DNA of 14,941 nt from CAZOMR01 sp964580655 (lineage in GTDB: Bacteria; RBG-13-61-14; CAZOMR01). Every line of letters starts with the position of its first letter. Position 1 is the stretch's first letter. The position numbers and the translations under genes were made by a program. Positions 1-6,365 of the stretch are shown one piece after another. The stretch is from NCBI GenBank assembly GCA_964580655.1, contig CAZOMR010000056.1, forward strand, positions 1-14,941, read 5' to 3'. The notes beneath the pieces are model-generated. The model was not told where the DNA came from and searched no databases. It saw only the letters and a list, made by a program, of their open reading frames with translations.

Positions 1-90
1 ATGGGCCGAGGAATGGGCATGGGCCGAGGAATGGGCATGGGCCGAGGAATGGGCATGGGCCGAGGAATGGGCATGGGCCGAGGAATGGGC
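1..90 (+). repeat. Five perfect 18-bp tandem repeats inside the coding region
   Basis: The unit ATGGGCCGAGGAATGGGC occurs five times head to tail with no mismatch (1-18, 19-36, 37-54, 55-72, 73-90). Each unit encodes MGRGMG in frame. The array may continue upstream of the window. Perfect identity between units, including synonymous positions, indicates recent expansion by slippage or recombination. Copy number changes in steps of 18 bp would keep the frame. Confidence 0.95.
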
Positions 91-249
91 ACCGGCCCCA
101 CTCCACAGCCCCAACAACCACCAGGCCCGATGAGCAAAGAAGAGGAACTCGAGATGCTAAAACAGCAGGCCCAGGCCATGAAAGACCAGATGGAGCAGAT
201 AATGGCCCGGATCAAGGACATGGAAAAAGGCGAGAAGAAAGATAAATGA
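1..249 (+). CDS. DUF5320-like small protein with Gly/Met/Arg repeat (5' end may be cut)
   Basis: This is a reading frame of 82 residues beginning at the first base of the window, so the true start may lie upstream. Residues 1-30 are five copies of the hexapeptide MGRGMG. A Pro/Gln-rich linker follows (about 31-43), then a charged helix (about 45-82, starting SKEEELEMLKQQAQ) that should form a coiled coil. A glycine/methionine-rich N-terminus followed by an EEELE..LK..A..L helix is typical of DUF5320 proteins, which commonly sit beside MinD-type ATPases and NifX-like proteins in anaerobes. No biochemical function is established for the family. Its stop overlaps the start of the MinD gene (ATGA-type overlap), so the two are probably translationally coupled. 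Family assignment is by appearance and moderately sure. Confidence 0.6.
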   Translation: MGRGMGMGRGMGMGRGMGMGRGMGMGRGMGTGPTPQPQQPPGPMSKEEELEMLKQQAQAMKDQMEQIMARIKDMEKGEKKDK

Positions 250-1112
250 TGCGGATTGCCATTGCATCGGGTAAGGGTGGAACCGGAAAGACTACGGTGG
301 CGGTAAACCTTGCGCTGACCGCGCAAGCTCAAGAGCCCGTGTCCGAAGGATCTGTAAAATTCGTGGACTGCGATGTCGAGGCCCCCAATGCCTATCTCTT
401 TCTCAAACCCGAGATAACCTCCAGGCAAAAGGCAGGAATTCCTGTTCCTGTCGTTGATGAAAGCCTGTGCAATGGATGTCGGAAATGTCGCGAAATCTGC
501 CAGTTCAGCGCGATCACGGTGCTTGATAAAAAGACCGTGTTGACATTCCCGGAACTCTGCCACGGCTGTGGAGGCTGTAGCCTTGTCTGCCCTACTGCGG
601 CCATATCCGAGGTCGAGCGAGAGATAGGCGAGATAGAAGCAGGCAATGCGGGAGGGATAGAATTCTTTCATGCTCGACTCAACGTGGGAGAGACCATGAG
701 CCCTCCATTGATCCGAAAACTGAAAGCTCAAGCCAGCCACAGTGGAGATAAAACCGTGATACTCGACTGCCCGCCCGGGACATCCTGTCCGATGATTGAA
801 TCGGTCAAGGGCGCGGACCTCTGCATCCTCGTAACCGAACCCACACCCTTCGGACTAAATGACCTGGAACTGGCAAGCGGGGCAATAAAACAGATGGGCA
901 TCCGGGCCGCGGTCATCATCAACCGCGCGGGAATAGGTAATGGCAAAGTCAAGGAATTCTGCCAGAAGGCGAGACTACCAGTCTGGCTGGAGATACCACA
1001 AAGCCGCAAGATAGCAGAGGCATACTCAAGGGGCATCCCAGTAGTGGAAGCAGTTCCGGAACTGAAAAAGGAATTCGAGAAAATCCTTCTACAATCCCTT
1101 TCATTGAAATAG
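246..1112 (+). CDS. MinD/Mrp-type P-loop ATPase with inserted 2x[4Fe-4S] ferredoxin domain (first copy)
   Basis: A 288-residue SIMIBI-class ATPase. The deviant Walker A motif SGKGGTGKT is at residues 8-16, a FVDCDVEAPN switch segment is at about 39-48, and a Walker B-like ILDCPPGTSCP is at about 172-182. Between them is a bacterial-type ferredoxin with two CxxCxxCxxxC motifs (Cys75/78/81/85 and Cys105/108/111/115). This architecture matches the Fe-S MinD ATPases found in pairs in anaerobes, for example in the Desulfovibrio orange-protein cluster. They are thought to assist metallocluster assembly or transfer using ATP. It should be cytoplasmic. Two consecutive ATG codons (246 and 249) are possible starts; the first overlaps the upstream stop. 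A partner paralogue lies at 2332. The domain call is firm; the exact client is unknown. Confidence 0.9.
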   Translation: MMRIAIASGKGGTGKTTVAVNLALTAQAQEPVSEGSVKFVDCDVEAPNAYLFLKPEITSRQKAGIPVPVVDESLCNGCRKCREICQFSAITVLDKKTVLTFPELCHGCGGCSLVCPTAAISEVEREIGEIEAGNAGGIEFFHARLNVGETMSPPLIRKLKAQASHSGDKTVILDCPPGTSCPMIESVKGADLCILVTEPTPFGLNDLELASGAIKQMGIRAAVIINRAGIGNGKVKEFCQKARLPVWLEIPQSRKIAEAYSRGIPVVEAVPELKKEFEKILLQSLSLK

Positions 1113-1118
1113 CCAAAA

Positions 1119-2315
1119 ATGAAAGCGTATTCTCAAGGCAAGGAAGCCAGGGTGAACTGGCTGGCGCTGTTCCTGATCGTATCGCTTCTAGGAGCAGGTG
1201 TCAGCATAGAGTTGACCCGGATTTATATCAAGGTTCGCCTTGACCCGAATTACGAGAGCTTCTGCGCAATAAACGAGCTTGCTAACTGCGATACCGTGGC
1301 CGTAAGCCGGTACTCATCCTTTCTGAAAATCCCGGTATCCATCTGGGGCCTTGCAGGATACTCAGGAATGATAGCTTTCTGCATATGGGGCATGATAAGG
1401 CGATTGAGGCCATCATCCCTGTGGCCCATATCCGTGCTGTTCGGCCTGTCAGTGTTTTCCGTGGCTGTTAGCTTAATTCTCTTCGGTATCTCGCTATTTA
1501 TAATCAAATCATTCTGCCCGCTTTGCATGACAATCTATGGCATCAGTTTCATCCTGCTTATCATATCCTTCATCGCTCTGCGCGATGGAGGCGTGAAGTC
1601 TATCGAGGATATTCTTACCGATGCCTTTGACTGTCTCCGGAGACCCAGATTGATCGCATCCGGTCTTCTATCCATACTCCTGCTCATGAGTGTCATAATC
1701 GCCGGATACCATGTCGCGTTCGGACAGGTGCCGGTATACCTGCCCAAAGGCCCCGGAGGACTGACCGTGGGTATGGATAATGATGGAAACCACTGGATCG
1801 GCGCACCAAATCCAAAGTTGATAATCCAGGAATTCAGCGATTACCAGTGCCCATTTTGCCGAAGAGCGCATCAGCGGATCCGGAGATGGCTCACAGAACA
1901 TGCGGATGAAGTCAGGCTCATGCACCGCCACTTCCCGCTGGACCATCACTGCAATCCCATTGTTACCCGGCCATTTCACCCCAATTCCTGCGAAATGGCG
2001 CGCCTAGCATATTGCGCAGGAGCACAAGGGAAATTCTGGGAGATGAATGATCTTCTCTACTCACTCCCACATGGCGCGCGAATGCCCAAGCTTGAACTCC
2101 TGGCAAAGAGATTGAAGTTGAGCCGGAAAAAATTTGCATCATGCATTGAATCAAGATATTGCGAGGAATGCCTTATGCGGGACATTAATTTCTGTGTTGA
2201 AAAAGGCATGCACGCTACTCCCACTTTTGTCATGAATGGAAAGATGTATACAGGAATAATACCGAAACAGGACCTGGAGCAAGCGCTCGAGGCCGCACGC
2301 GCAAACAGCGATTAG
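1119..2315 (+). CDS. VKOR family membrane protein fused to a DsbA-like thioredoxin domain
   Basis: A 398-residue fusion. Residues about 14-200 hold roughly five hydrophobic segments (about 14-34, 76-93, 101-125, 129-153, 178-198). They carry the VKOR signatures: loop cysteines Cys49 and Cys57, the segment following them with IPVSIWGLAGY, and the quinone-proximal CPLC at 133-136. Residues about 215-398 are a DsbA-like thioredoxin fold with CPFC at 244-247 and a cis-proline in HATPTF (Pro368). VKOR-Trx fusions reoxidise the thioredoxin domain with membrane quinone and so drive disulfide formation outside the cytoplasm. The gene starts 6 bases after the MinD stop, without a clear Shine-Dalgarno sequence, and is followed 16 bases later by the second MinD gene. 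It therefore appears to be an operon member. Its link to Fe-S ATPases is unexplained. Confidence 0.93.
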   Translation: MKAYSQGKEARVNWLALFLIVSLLGAGVSIELTRIYIKVRLDPNYESFCAINELANCDTVAVSRYSSFLKIPVSIWGLAGYSGMIAFCIWGMIRRLRPSSLWPISVLFGLSVFSVAVSLILFGISLFIIKSFCPLCMTIYGISFILLIISFIALRDGGVKSIEDILTDAFDCLRRPRLIASGLLSILLLMSVIIAGYHVAFGQVPVYLPKGPGGLTVGMDNDGNHWIGAPNPKLIIQEFSDYQCPFCRRAHQRIRRWLTEHADEVRLMHRHFPLDHHCNPIVTRPFHPNSCEMARLAYCAGAQGKFWEMNDLLYSLPHGARMPKLELLAKRLKLSRKKFASCIESRYCEECLMRDINFCVEKGMHATPTFVMNGKMYTGIIPKQDLEQALEAARANSD

Positions 2316-2331
2316 GGGGTTCAGTTTTAGA

Positions 2332-3216
2332 ATGATCCTGACAATAATCAGCGGCAAGGGCGGCACAGGCAAGACAAGCCTGGTCGCCAGCTTTGCGGCC
2401 CTGGCACAGCCAGTAGTTCTTGCTGACTGCGATGTGGACGCGGCTAACCTGCATCTGGTGGTGTCACCCGAGGTCAAGCGCAGGGAGGAATTCCGGGAAG
2501 GCAAGACCGCATATATAGTCCCGGAACTCTGCACTGCCTGCGGCGAGTGCATGGATCACTGCCGCTACGATGCGATTGTCCCTGTCCGGGAAGGAGAGCG
2601 GATAAAAACCTATCAGGTGGACCCCCTCAACTGCGAGGGATGTAGCGTCTGCGCTGAAGTCTGCCCGGTGGACGATGCGATCGAGATGCGCGAGAACCAA
2701 TGCGGTGAGTGGTTCGTGAGTGAGACCCGGTTCGGGCCTATGGTGCATGCGAGGCTCGGCATTGCCGAGGAAAACTCCGGAAAGCTGGTTACCGAGGTCC
2801 GCCGCGAGGCTGAGAATATCGCAAGGGCGCAAGGCATAGACCTCATCATGGTGGACGGCCCTCCGGGGGTAGGCTGTCCGGTTATAGCTTCGGTCACAGG
2901 CGCGGATGCTATACTAGCGGTTACCGAGCCAACTCTCTCCGGACTATCGGACCTCAAGCGCGTGGCTGAGCTTGCCGCACACTTTCAGATCCGGATGGCC
3001 GTGTGTATCAATAAATACGATCTCAATCACGAGATCACAGCCTCTATCTCGGACTACTGCCTTGAAAAAGGAATAAAGATAGTGGGCAAAATACGGTTTG
3101 ACACGAAAATCACAGAGGCCATGGTCAATGGCAAAACCCTGATAGAATATCAGGACGGGGCCATGGCCGAGGAAATTAGAACAGTCTGGAAAGAGACCCG
3201 GACTATATTTCATTGA
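2332..3216 (+). CDS. MinD/Mrp-type P-loop ATPase with inserted 2x[4Fe-4S] ferredoxin domain (second copy)
   Basis: A 294-residue paralogue of the protein at 246-1112 with the same layout. Walker A ISGKGGTGKT is at about 6-15, ADCDVDAANLHL at about 31-42 and IMVDGPPGVGCP at about 172-183. The inserted ferredoxin uses Cys67/70/73/77 and Cys101/104/107/111. The second cluster ends CPVDDAI instead of the usual CPxxAI, one residue longer. The first copy has CPTAAI. Like its partner it is expected to be a cytoplasmic ATPase that loads or moves metal-sulfur clusters, perhaps as a heterodimer. The start ATG is preceded by AGGGGGT at 2314-2320, a rather distant ribosome site. Its TGA stop overlaps the possible TTG start of the MOSC gene. 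Confidence 0.9.
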   Translation: MILTIISGKGGTGKTSLVASFAALAQPVVLADCDVDAANLHLVVSPEVKRREEFREGKTAYIVPELCTACGECMDHCRYDAIVPVREGERIKTYQVDPLNCEGCSVCAEVCPVDDAIEMRENQCGEWFVSETRFGPMVHARLGIAEENSGKLVTEVRREAENIARAQGIDLIMVDGPPGVGCPVIASVTGADAILAVTEPTLSGLSDLKRVAELAAHFQIRMAVCINKYDLNHEITASISDYCLEKGIKIVGKIRFDTKITEAMVNGKTLIEYQDGAMAEEIRTVWKETRTIFH

Positions 3217-3218
3217 GC

Positions 3219-3224
3219 AGGGAG
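3219..3224 (+). promoter_or_regulatory. Ribosome binding site favouring the GTG start of the MOSC gene
   Basis: AGGGAG lies 6 bases before GTG at 3231. An in-frame TTG at 3213, overlapping the MinD stop, has no such site. This favours GTG 3231 as the start, although the TTG cannot be excluded. Confidence 0.55.
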
Positions 3225-3230
3225 CGGAAA

Positions 3231-3683
3231 GTGGCAGAGGGCATTCAAGCTTATGTTCACGCAGTGAATATCTCACGGGAGAGGAGTTCAAGCAAGACCC
3301 CCCAAGACCGTGTTGTGCTTCAAGCCGGTCTCGGTCTCCAGGGTGATGCCCACGCAGGCCCTGGACCGCGAGAGGTAAGCATCCTGGCATGGGAAAAAAT
3401 CGAGCAGACACACGCGCAGGGAATACATGCTGGCCCGGGAGATTTCGCGGAAAACATCACCACTCAAGGCCTTGATATGTCCATGGTGAATGTCGGGACT
3501 ATACTCCGGGTAGGGGAGGCGCTCCTGGAGGTCAGCGGGACAGGCAAACCTGAATGGAAGCCGGGAGACTATTCTTTCAATGGCAGGGCATTGCTTGCGG
3601 AGGAAGGTCTTTTTGCAAGGGTCATTGAAGGGGGATTGGTCAAGCCCGGAGATATTGTTATTATTGAGAAGGAAAAGGGGTAA
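3231..3683 (+). CDS. MOSC domain protein lacking all cysteines
   Basis: A stand-alone MOSC-type protein of 150 residues from GTG 3231 (156 if the TTG at 3213 is used). Family landmarks are GLGLQGDAHAGPG (about 33-45), REVSILAWE (about 47-55), GPGDFAENITTQGLDM (about 68-83), VGTILRVGEALLEV (about 88-101) and GLFARVIEGGLVKPGD (about 126-141). MOSC domains are predicted sulfur-carrier or substrate-binding modules related to the molybdenum-cofactor sulfurase C-terminus. Most have a conserved Cys shortly after the GK that follows the LEV strand. Here the segment reads TGKPEWKPGDYS, with Glu at that position, and the protein has no cysteine at all. It cannot carry a persulfide, so it may bind pterin, metal or a partner instead. 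It is followed 6 bases later by the Mrp gene. Confidence 0.85.
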   Translation: MAEGIQAYVHAVNISRERSSSKTPQDRVVLQAGLGLQGDAHAGPGPREVSILAWEKIEQTHAQGIHAGPGDFAENITTQGLDMSMVNVGTILRVGEALLEVSGTGKPEWKPGDYSFNGRALLAEEGLFARVIEGGLVKPGDIVIIEKEKG

Positions 3684-3689
3684 TAATTC

Positions 3690-4577
3690 ATGAACGATAA
3701 AAAGAAGAATAAGGCAAGCATGGAAGAGGAACAGCAGGAGGTAAGGACCAGGATGAGCCTGATCAAGAAAAAGCTCATCGTGCTCTCCGGAAAGGGCGGC
3801 GTGGGAAAAAGCACAGTGGCGGTCAACCTGGCTGTCGCGCTGGTCAATGAGGGATTCAGGGTCGGAATTCTGGATGTGGATATACACGGCCCCAGTATAC
3901 CCAAGCTGTTAAACCTTGAAGGAATTCCTCTTGGATACCGGGATGAAATATTGTATCCGGTGGAAATGACAGGCAACCTCAGGGTCATGTCAATAGGCTT
4001 TCTACTCCAGGGCAAGGAGGAGGCAGTCATCTGGCGCGGGCCACTGAAGATGAAAATGATACAACAGTTCCTTAAAGATGTGGAATGGGGACAACTGGAT
4101 TTTCTCATCGTGGACTGTCCGCCCGGCACCGGGGATGAGCCGCTCTCAGTTATCCAGTTGATCGAGAACGCGGACGGAGCCATCATCGTAACCACACCGC
4201 AGGAGCTTTCCATTATTGATGTCCAGCGCTCGATAGGCTTCTGCAAAAAGCTCAATCTTCCGGTTATCGGGGTCATAGAGAACATGAGTGGATTCGTCTG
4301 CCCGCACTGCGGAAAGACCACGGATATATTCAAATCAGGAGGCGGAAAGAGGATGGCAGAAGAGGTCAATGTGCCTTTCCTCGGTCACATCCCGCTGGAC
4401 CCTGCCATCACCGAGACAGGCGACGAGGGCAAACCTTACCTGATGCGTTATGCGGATTCGGAAGCCGCAAAAGCATTTTCAGAGGCGATCAAGCCGATCA
4501 TAGCCCTGGAAGAGGAGCCACCGGGCGCCGGAGGGGACGAATCCCAGACCATATCAAAAAAGACGAAGGAGGGCTAA
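3690..4577 (+). CDS. Mrp/NBP35 (ApbC-type) Fe-S cluster carrier ATPase
   Basis: A 295-residue P-loop ATPase. SGKGGVGKS is at 33-41, LDVDIHGPSIPKLL at about 61-74, WRGPLK at 115-120, the Walker B-like IVDCPPGTGDEPLSV at about 140-154 and ENMSGFVCPHC at about 197-207. The CPHC pair (Cys204/207) is the conserved site where Mrp dimers bind a bridging [4Fe-4S] cluster for transfer to apoproteins. The family assignment is secure. There is a lysine/glutamate-rich N-terminal extension of about 20 residues with no cysteines, so it lacks the eukaryotic NBP35 N-terminal cluster. The acidic C-terminal tail (about 273-295) ends 2 bases before the NifX-like gene. In Desulfovibrio, Mrp and an ORP domain occur fused; here the two parts are separate adjacent genes. 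Confidence 0.93.
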   Translation: MNDKKKNKASMEEEQQEVRTRMSLIKKKLIVLSGKGGVGKSTVAVNLAVALVNEGFRVGILDVDIHGPSIPKLLNLEGIPLGYRDEILYPVEMTGNLRVMSIGFLLQGKEEAVIWRGPLKMKMIQQFLKDVEWGQLDFLIVDCPPGTGDEPLSVIQLIENADGAIIVTTPQELSIIDVQRSIGFCKKLNLPVIGVIENMSGFVCPHCGKTTDIFKSGGGKRMAEEVNVPFLGHIPLDPAITETGDEGKPYLMRYADSEAAKAFSEAIKPIIALEEEPPGAGGDESQTISKKTKEG

Positions 4578-4579
4578 AG

Positions 4580-4918
4580 ATGCGTATTGCCATGCCGCTT
4601 GTTGACGGGAAAGTGTACGGGCATTTCGGTCATTGCCATGAGTTTGCGTTTGTGGATGTTGATCCGGAATCCAGGCAGGTCATCAAGATAGAAAAACTGC
4701 CGGACCCATCGGCTCCACCCGGAGCACTGCCAGCATGGATTGCTGAGCAGGGCGCAACCGTGGTCATAACCGGGGGCATGGGCCCGAGGGCAATAGGCCT
4801 ATTACAGGAAAATAACATCACGGTCGTAACAGGCGCGCCAGTGGGAGACCCGGAAAAGACCGCTCTGGATTATATCAACGGGACTCTGGCCGCATCAGAA
4901 AATGTATGTGACCATTGA
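4580..4918 (+). CDS. NifX/NifB-C-terminal-like (orange-protein-like) Mo-Fe cofactor binding protein
   Basis: A 112-residue single-domain member of the dinitrogenase iron-molybdenum cofactor binding family. Diagnostic stretches are MRIAMPLVDGKVYGHFGHC at the N-terminus, PPGALPAWIAEQGATVVI at about 46-63 and GGMGPRAIGLLQENNITVV at about 65-83. The family binds metal-sulfur clusters: FeMo-co precursors in NifX/NafY, and a Mo-Cu-S cluster in the Desulfovibrio orange protein. Possible ligands here are His15, His18, Cys19, His20 and the C-terminal Cys-Asp-His. No nitrogenase genes are visible, so an ORP-like role with the neighbouring Mrp and MinD ATPases is more likely than nitrogen fixation. It begins 2 bases after the Mrp stop, with GGAGGG at 4568-4573 as ribosome site. 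Confidence 0.9.
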   Translation: MRIAMPLVDGKVYGHFGHCHEFAFVDVDPESRQVIKIEKLPDPSAPPGALPAWIAEQGATVVITGGMGPRAIGLLQENNITVVTGAPVGDPEKTALDYINGTLAASENVCDH

Positions 4919-4960
4919 CAAGGATGAAGATGAAAAGACATACCATGTTAGCCAGGCCGG

Positions 4961-5638
4961 ATGAGAGAGAACAAGATCATGGTAGATGAAAACATCTTTG
5001 ATAAATACGCAGAGGAATATGACGCATGGTTCGAGGAGAACCGCTATGCCTACCTTTCCGAACTAAAACTATTGAAAAGCCTGAGCCGGGATTCATTCCA
5101 GGCCCTGGAGATAGGTGTCGGAAGCGGCCGGTTCGCGGCCCCGCTCGGAATCCTCTTCGGGGTTGATCCCTCGTGGCAAATGCTTGAGATCGCGAGAAAA
5201 AGAGGAATCGAGGCCCTGCTTGCTACGGGTGAAGACCTCCCATTCCGCGACCAGAGCTTCGACCTCGTGCTCTTGATTGTTACCCTGTGTTATGTTAAAA
5301 GTCCAGGGAGAGTGATCAAGGAGGCCCGGAGGGTATTGCGCGAAAGAGGCAGAATTATTGCAGGGATTATTGACAAAAAAAGCGAGCTGGGAAAAATTTA
5401 TCAGGCGGGAAAGGATCAGAGCAAGTTCTACCGGCCTGCCAACTTTCTCTCGGCCGAAGAAATGATGGCGCTTTTGGAAAAACATGCTTTTCAAAAACTT
5501 CGGACATTCCAGACAATTTTTCAATCGCCCCGAACCATGGCCTCGGTGGAGTCCTTTGAGCCAGGCCACGGCCGCGGCGGATTTGTGGTGATTGAGGGCA
5601 AAAAACCAGAAAGGAGGAAAAACCATGCCGATCTTTGA
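4961..5638 (+). CDS. Class I SAM-dependent methyltransferase, substrate unknown
   Basis: A 225-residue protein of the Methyltransf_11/UbiE-like fold. Motif I LEIGVGSGRFAAPLG is at about 49-63, the acidic residue for the SAM ribose is Asp69 in GVDPS, and motif II is around EDLPFRDQSFDLVLLI (91-106). A VLRERGRIIAGI strand sits at about 125-136. The N-terminal FDKYAEEYDAWFEENRYAY is typical of such small-molecule methyltransferases. The substrate cannot be read from the sequence. An alternative ATG at 4979 is preceded by GAGAG and gives a protein six residues shorter. A 42-base gap separates it from the NifX-like gene. Its end overlaps the start of the fmdB-type gene by 14 bases, indicating coupled expression. 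Confidence 0.87.
   Translation: MRENKIMVDENIFDKYAEEYDAWFEENRYAYLSELKLLKSLSRDSFQALEIGVGSGRFAAPLGILFGVDPSWQMLEIARKRGIEALLATGEDLPFRDQSFDLVLLIVTLCYVKSPGRVIKEARRVLRERGRIIAGIIDKKSELGKIYQAGKDQSKFYRPANFLSAEEMMALLEKHAFQKLRTFQTIFQSPRTMASVESFEPGHGRGGFVVIEGKKPERRKNHADL
5611..5617 (+). promoter_or_regulatory. Ribosome binding site that fixes the start of the first fmdB-type gene
   Basis: AAGGAGG ends 7 bases before ATG 5625. It lies inside the methyltransferase coding region and supports ATG 5625 over the upstream in-frame TTG at 5592. Confidence 0.8.
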
Positions 5639-5858
5639 ATACCGTTGCAAGAAGTGCGGCAAGACAAGCGAATTCCTGGTAAGCTCGAGTTCGTCTGTGG
5701 AAGACCTTGCATGCGAGCACTGCGGGAGCAAAAGGCTTCAAAAGTTGATCTCCGCTCCCGGAGGAATCCATACCGGGGGCGGGTTTTCATCAAGCGCAAG
5801 CGACTATTGCCCCACATGCTCAACCGGCACATGCGGACTGCCACCCTATAAGAAATAG
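5625..5858 (+). CDS. FmdB family zinc-ribbon protein (first copy)
   Basis: A 77-residue protein beginning MPIFEYRCKKCGK, the hallmark of the FmdB/CxxC_CxxC_SSSS family. The ribbon cysteines are Cys8/11 and Cys30/33 (ACEHCGS), with the serine run SSSSS between them at 20-24, followed by LQKLISAPGG. The C-terminal tail adds three cysteines (62, 65, 70) in CPTCSTGTC. The family name comes from a presumed regulator of formamidase in Methylophilus; actual function is poorly defined. Its place just before the formate dehydrogenase genes, and the second copy just after them, suggests a link to one-carbon metabolism or to metal handling for these enzymes. The start is chosen from homology and the AAGGAGG site. 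Confidence 0.9.
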   Translation: MPIFEYRCKKCGKTSEFLVSSSSSVEDLACEHCGSKRLQKLISAPGGIHTGGGFSSSASDYCPTCSTGTCGLPPYKK

Positions 5859-5930
5859 ATTATTTTTTTTGCTTAAATCAACATTATATGATAGTTAAAC
5901 TGCATTATATTCATATTAGAAGGAGGAAAT
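5859..5930 (+). promoter_or_regulatory. AT-rich intergenic gap, likely promoter region of the formate dehydrogenase operon
   Basis: These 72 bases between the fmdB-type stop and the MvhD gene are strikingly AT-rich compared with the GC-rich coding DNA around them. They include an eight-T run (5863-5870). TATGAT (5887-5892) and TATATT (5906-5911) could serve as -10 elements, but neither has a good -35 hexamer at standard spacing, and no GG-N10-GC sigma-54 pattern was found. There is no hairpin before the T run, so it is not a convincing terminator. Composition and position suggest a promoter, but no exact site can be assigned. Confidence 0.35.
5921..5926 (+). promoter_or_regulatory. Ribosome binding site that fixes the MvhD start
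   Basis: AGGAGG lies 7 bases before ATG 5934 and only 4 bases before the alternative GTG 5931, so ATG 5934 is preferred. Confidence 0.8.
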
Positions 5931-5933
5931 GTG

Positions 5934-6365
5934 ATGGATGAATTCGAGCCTGCAGTTATAGGATTCTTCTGCAACTGGTGCTCTTACACCGGGGCGGACC
6001 TTGCAGGAACATCAAGGATCAAATACCCGCCCAATCTCCGGATCATCCGGGTGATGTGCTCAGGAATGGTCAATCCCATCATGATCCTGAAGGCGCTGGC
6101 CTCTGGTGCGGACGGGGTCCTGGTTGGTGGCTGTCATCCGGGGGACTGCCATTATGAGCGGGGAAACATGTATGCCAGGCGGAGGGTCAATGCGCTCTGG
6201 CCTATGCTAGATGCGCTGGGTCTTGACAGACGCCGCCTGCGTCTCGAATGGATCGCAGCCTCGGAGGGGATCAAGGTAAAGGAAGTGATGGATAATTTCC
6301 TGGTGACCTTAAAGGAGATCGGTCCGAATCCCCTCCGAAAAGAAGGAGGTGTTGCAAATGCTTGA
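5934..6365 (+). CDS. mvhD: MvhD/FlpD-type [2Fe-2S] electron transfer subunit
   Basis: A 143-residue protein of the methyl-viologen-reducing hydrogenase delta subunit family. Signature segments are IGFFCNWCSYTGADLAG (Cys13, Cys16), IRVMCSGMV (Cys42) and GGCHPGDCHY (Cys67, Cys72). These cysteines bind the single [2Fe-2S] cluster. In methanogens and many bacteria MvhD bridges a hydrogenase or formate dehydrogenase to heterodisulfide reductase HdrABC. Here it directly precedes FdhA, whose start overlaps its stop by 8 bases, but no Hdr gene is present in the window. It therefore probably belongs to the formate dehydrogenase complex, handing electrons to FdhB, to the diaphorase, or to an HdrA encoded elsewhere. 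Confidence 0.93.
   Translation: MDEFEPAVIGFFCNWCSYTGADLAGTSRIKYPPNLRIIRVMCSGMVNPIMILKALASGADGVLVGGCHPGDCHYERGNMYARRRVNALWPMLDALGLDRRRLRLEWIAASEGIKVKEVMDNFLVTLKEIGPNPLRKEGGVANA
6343..6349 (+). promoter_or_regulatory. Ribosome binding site that fixes the FdhA start
   Basis: AAGGAGG ends 8 bases before ATG 6358. The in-frame GTG at 6349 overlaps the site itself and is therefore unlikely to be the start. Confidence 0.85.

Noticed and set aside
1..90. CRISPR array
   Set aside because: The 18-bp units are directly adjacent without spacers and are in frame with a coding sequence.
3569..4369. Antisense reading frame of 266 codons over the mrp gene
   Set aside because: It lies opposite well-conserved MOSC and Mrp coding DNA, is serine/proline-rich with no recognisable domain, and is a shadow frame of GC-rich codons.
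4580..4918. Nitrogen fixation gene (nifX)
   Set aside because: No nif structural or assembly genes are visible; the Mrp/MinD context fits an orange-protein-like role better.
5861..5870. Rho-independent terminator at the T run
   Set aside because: No GC-rich inverted repeat precedes the T run.
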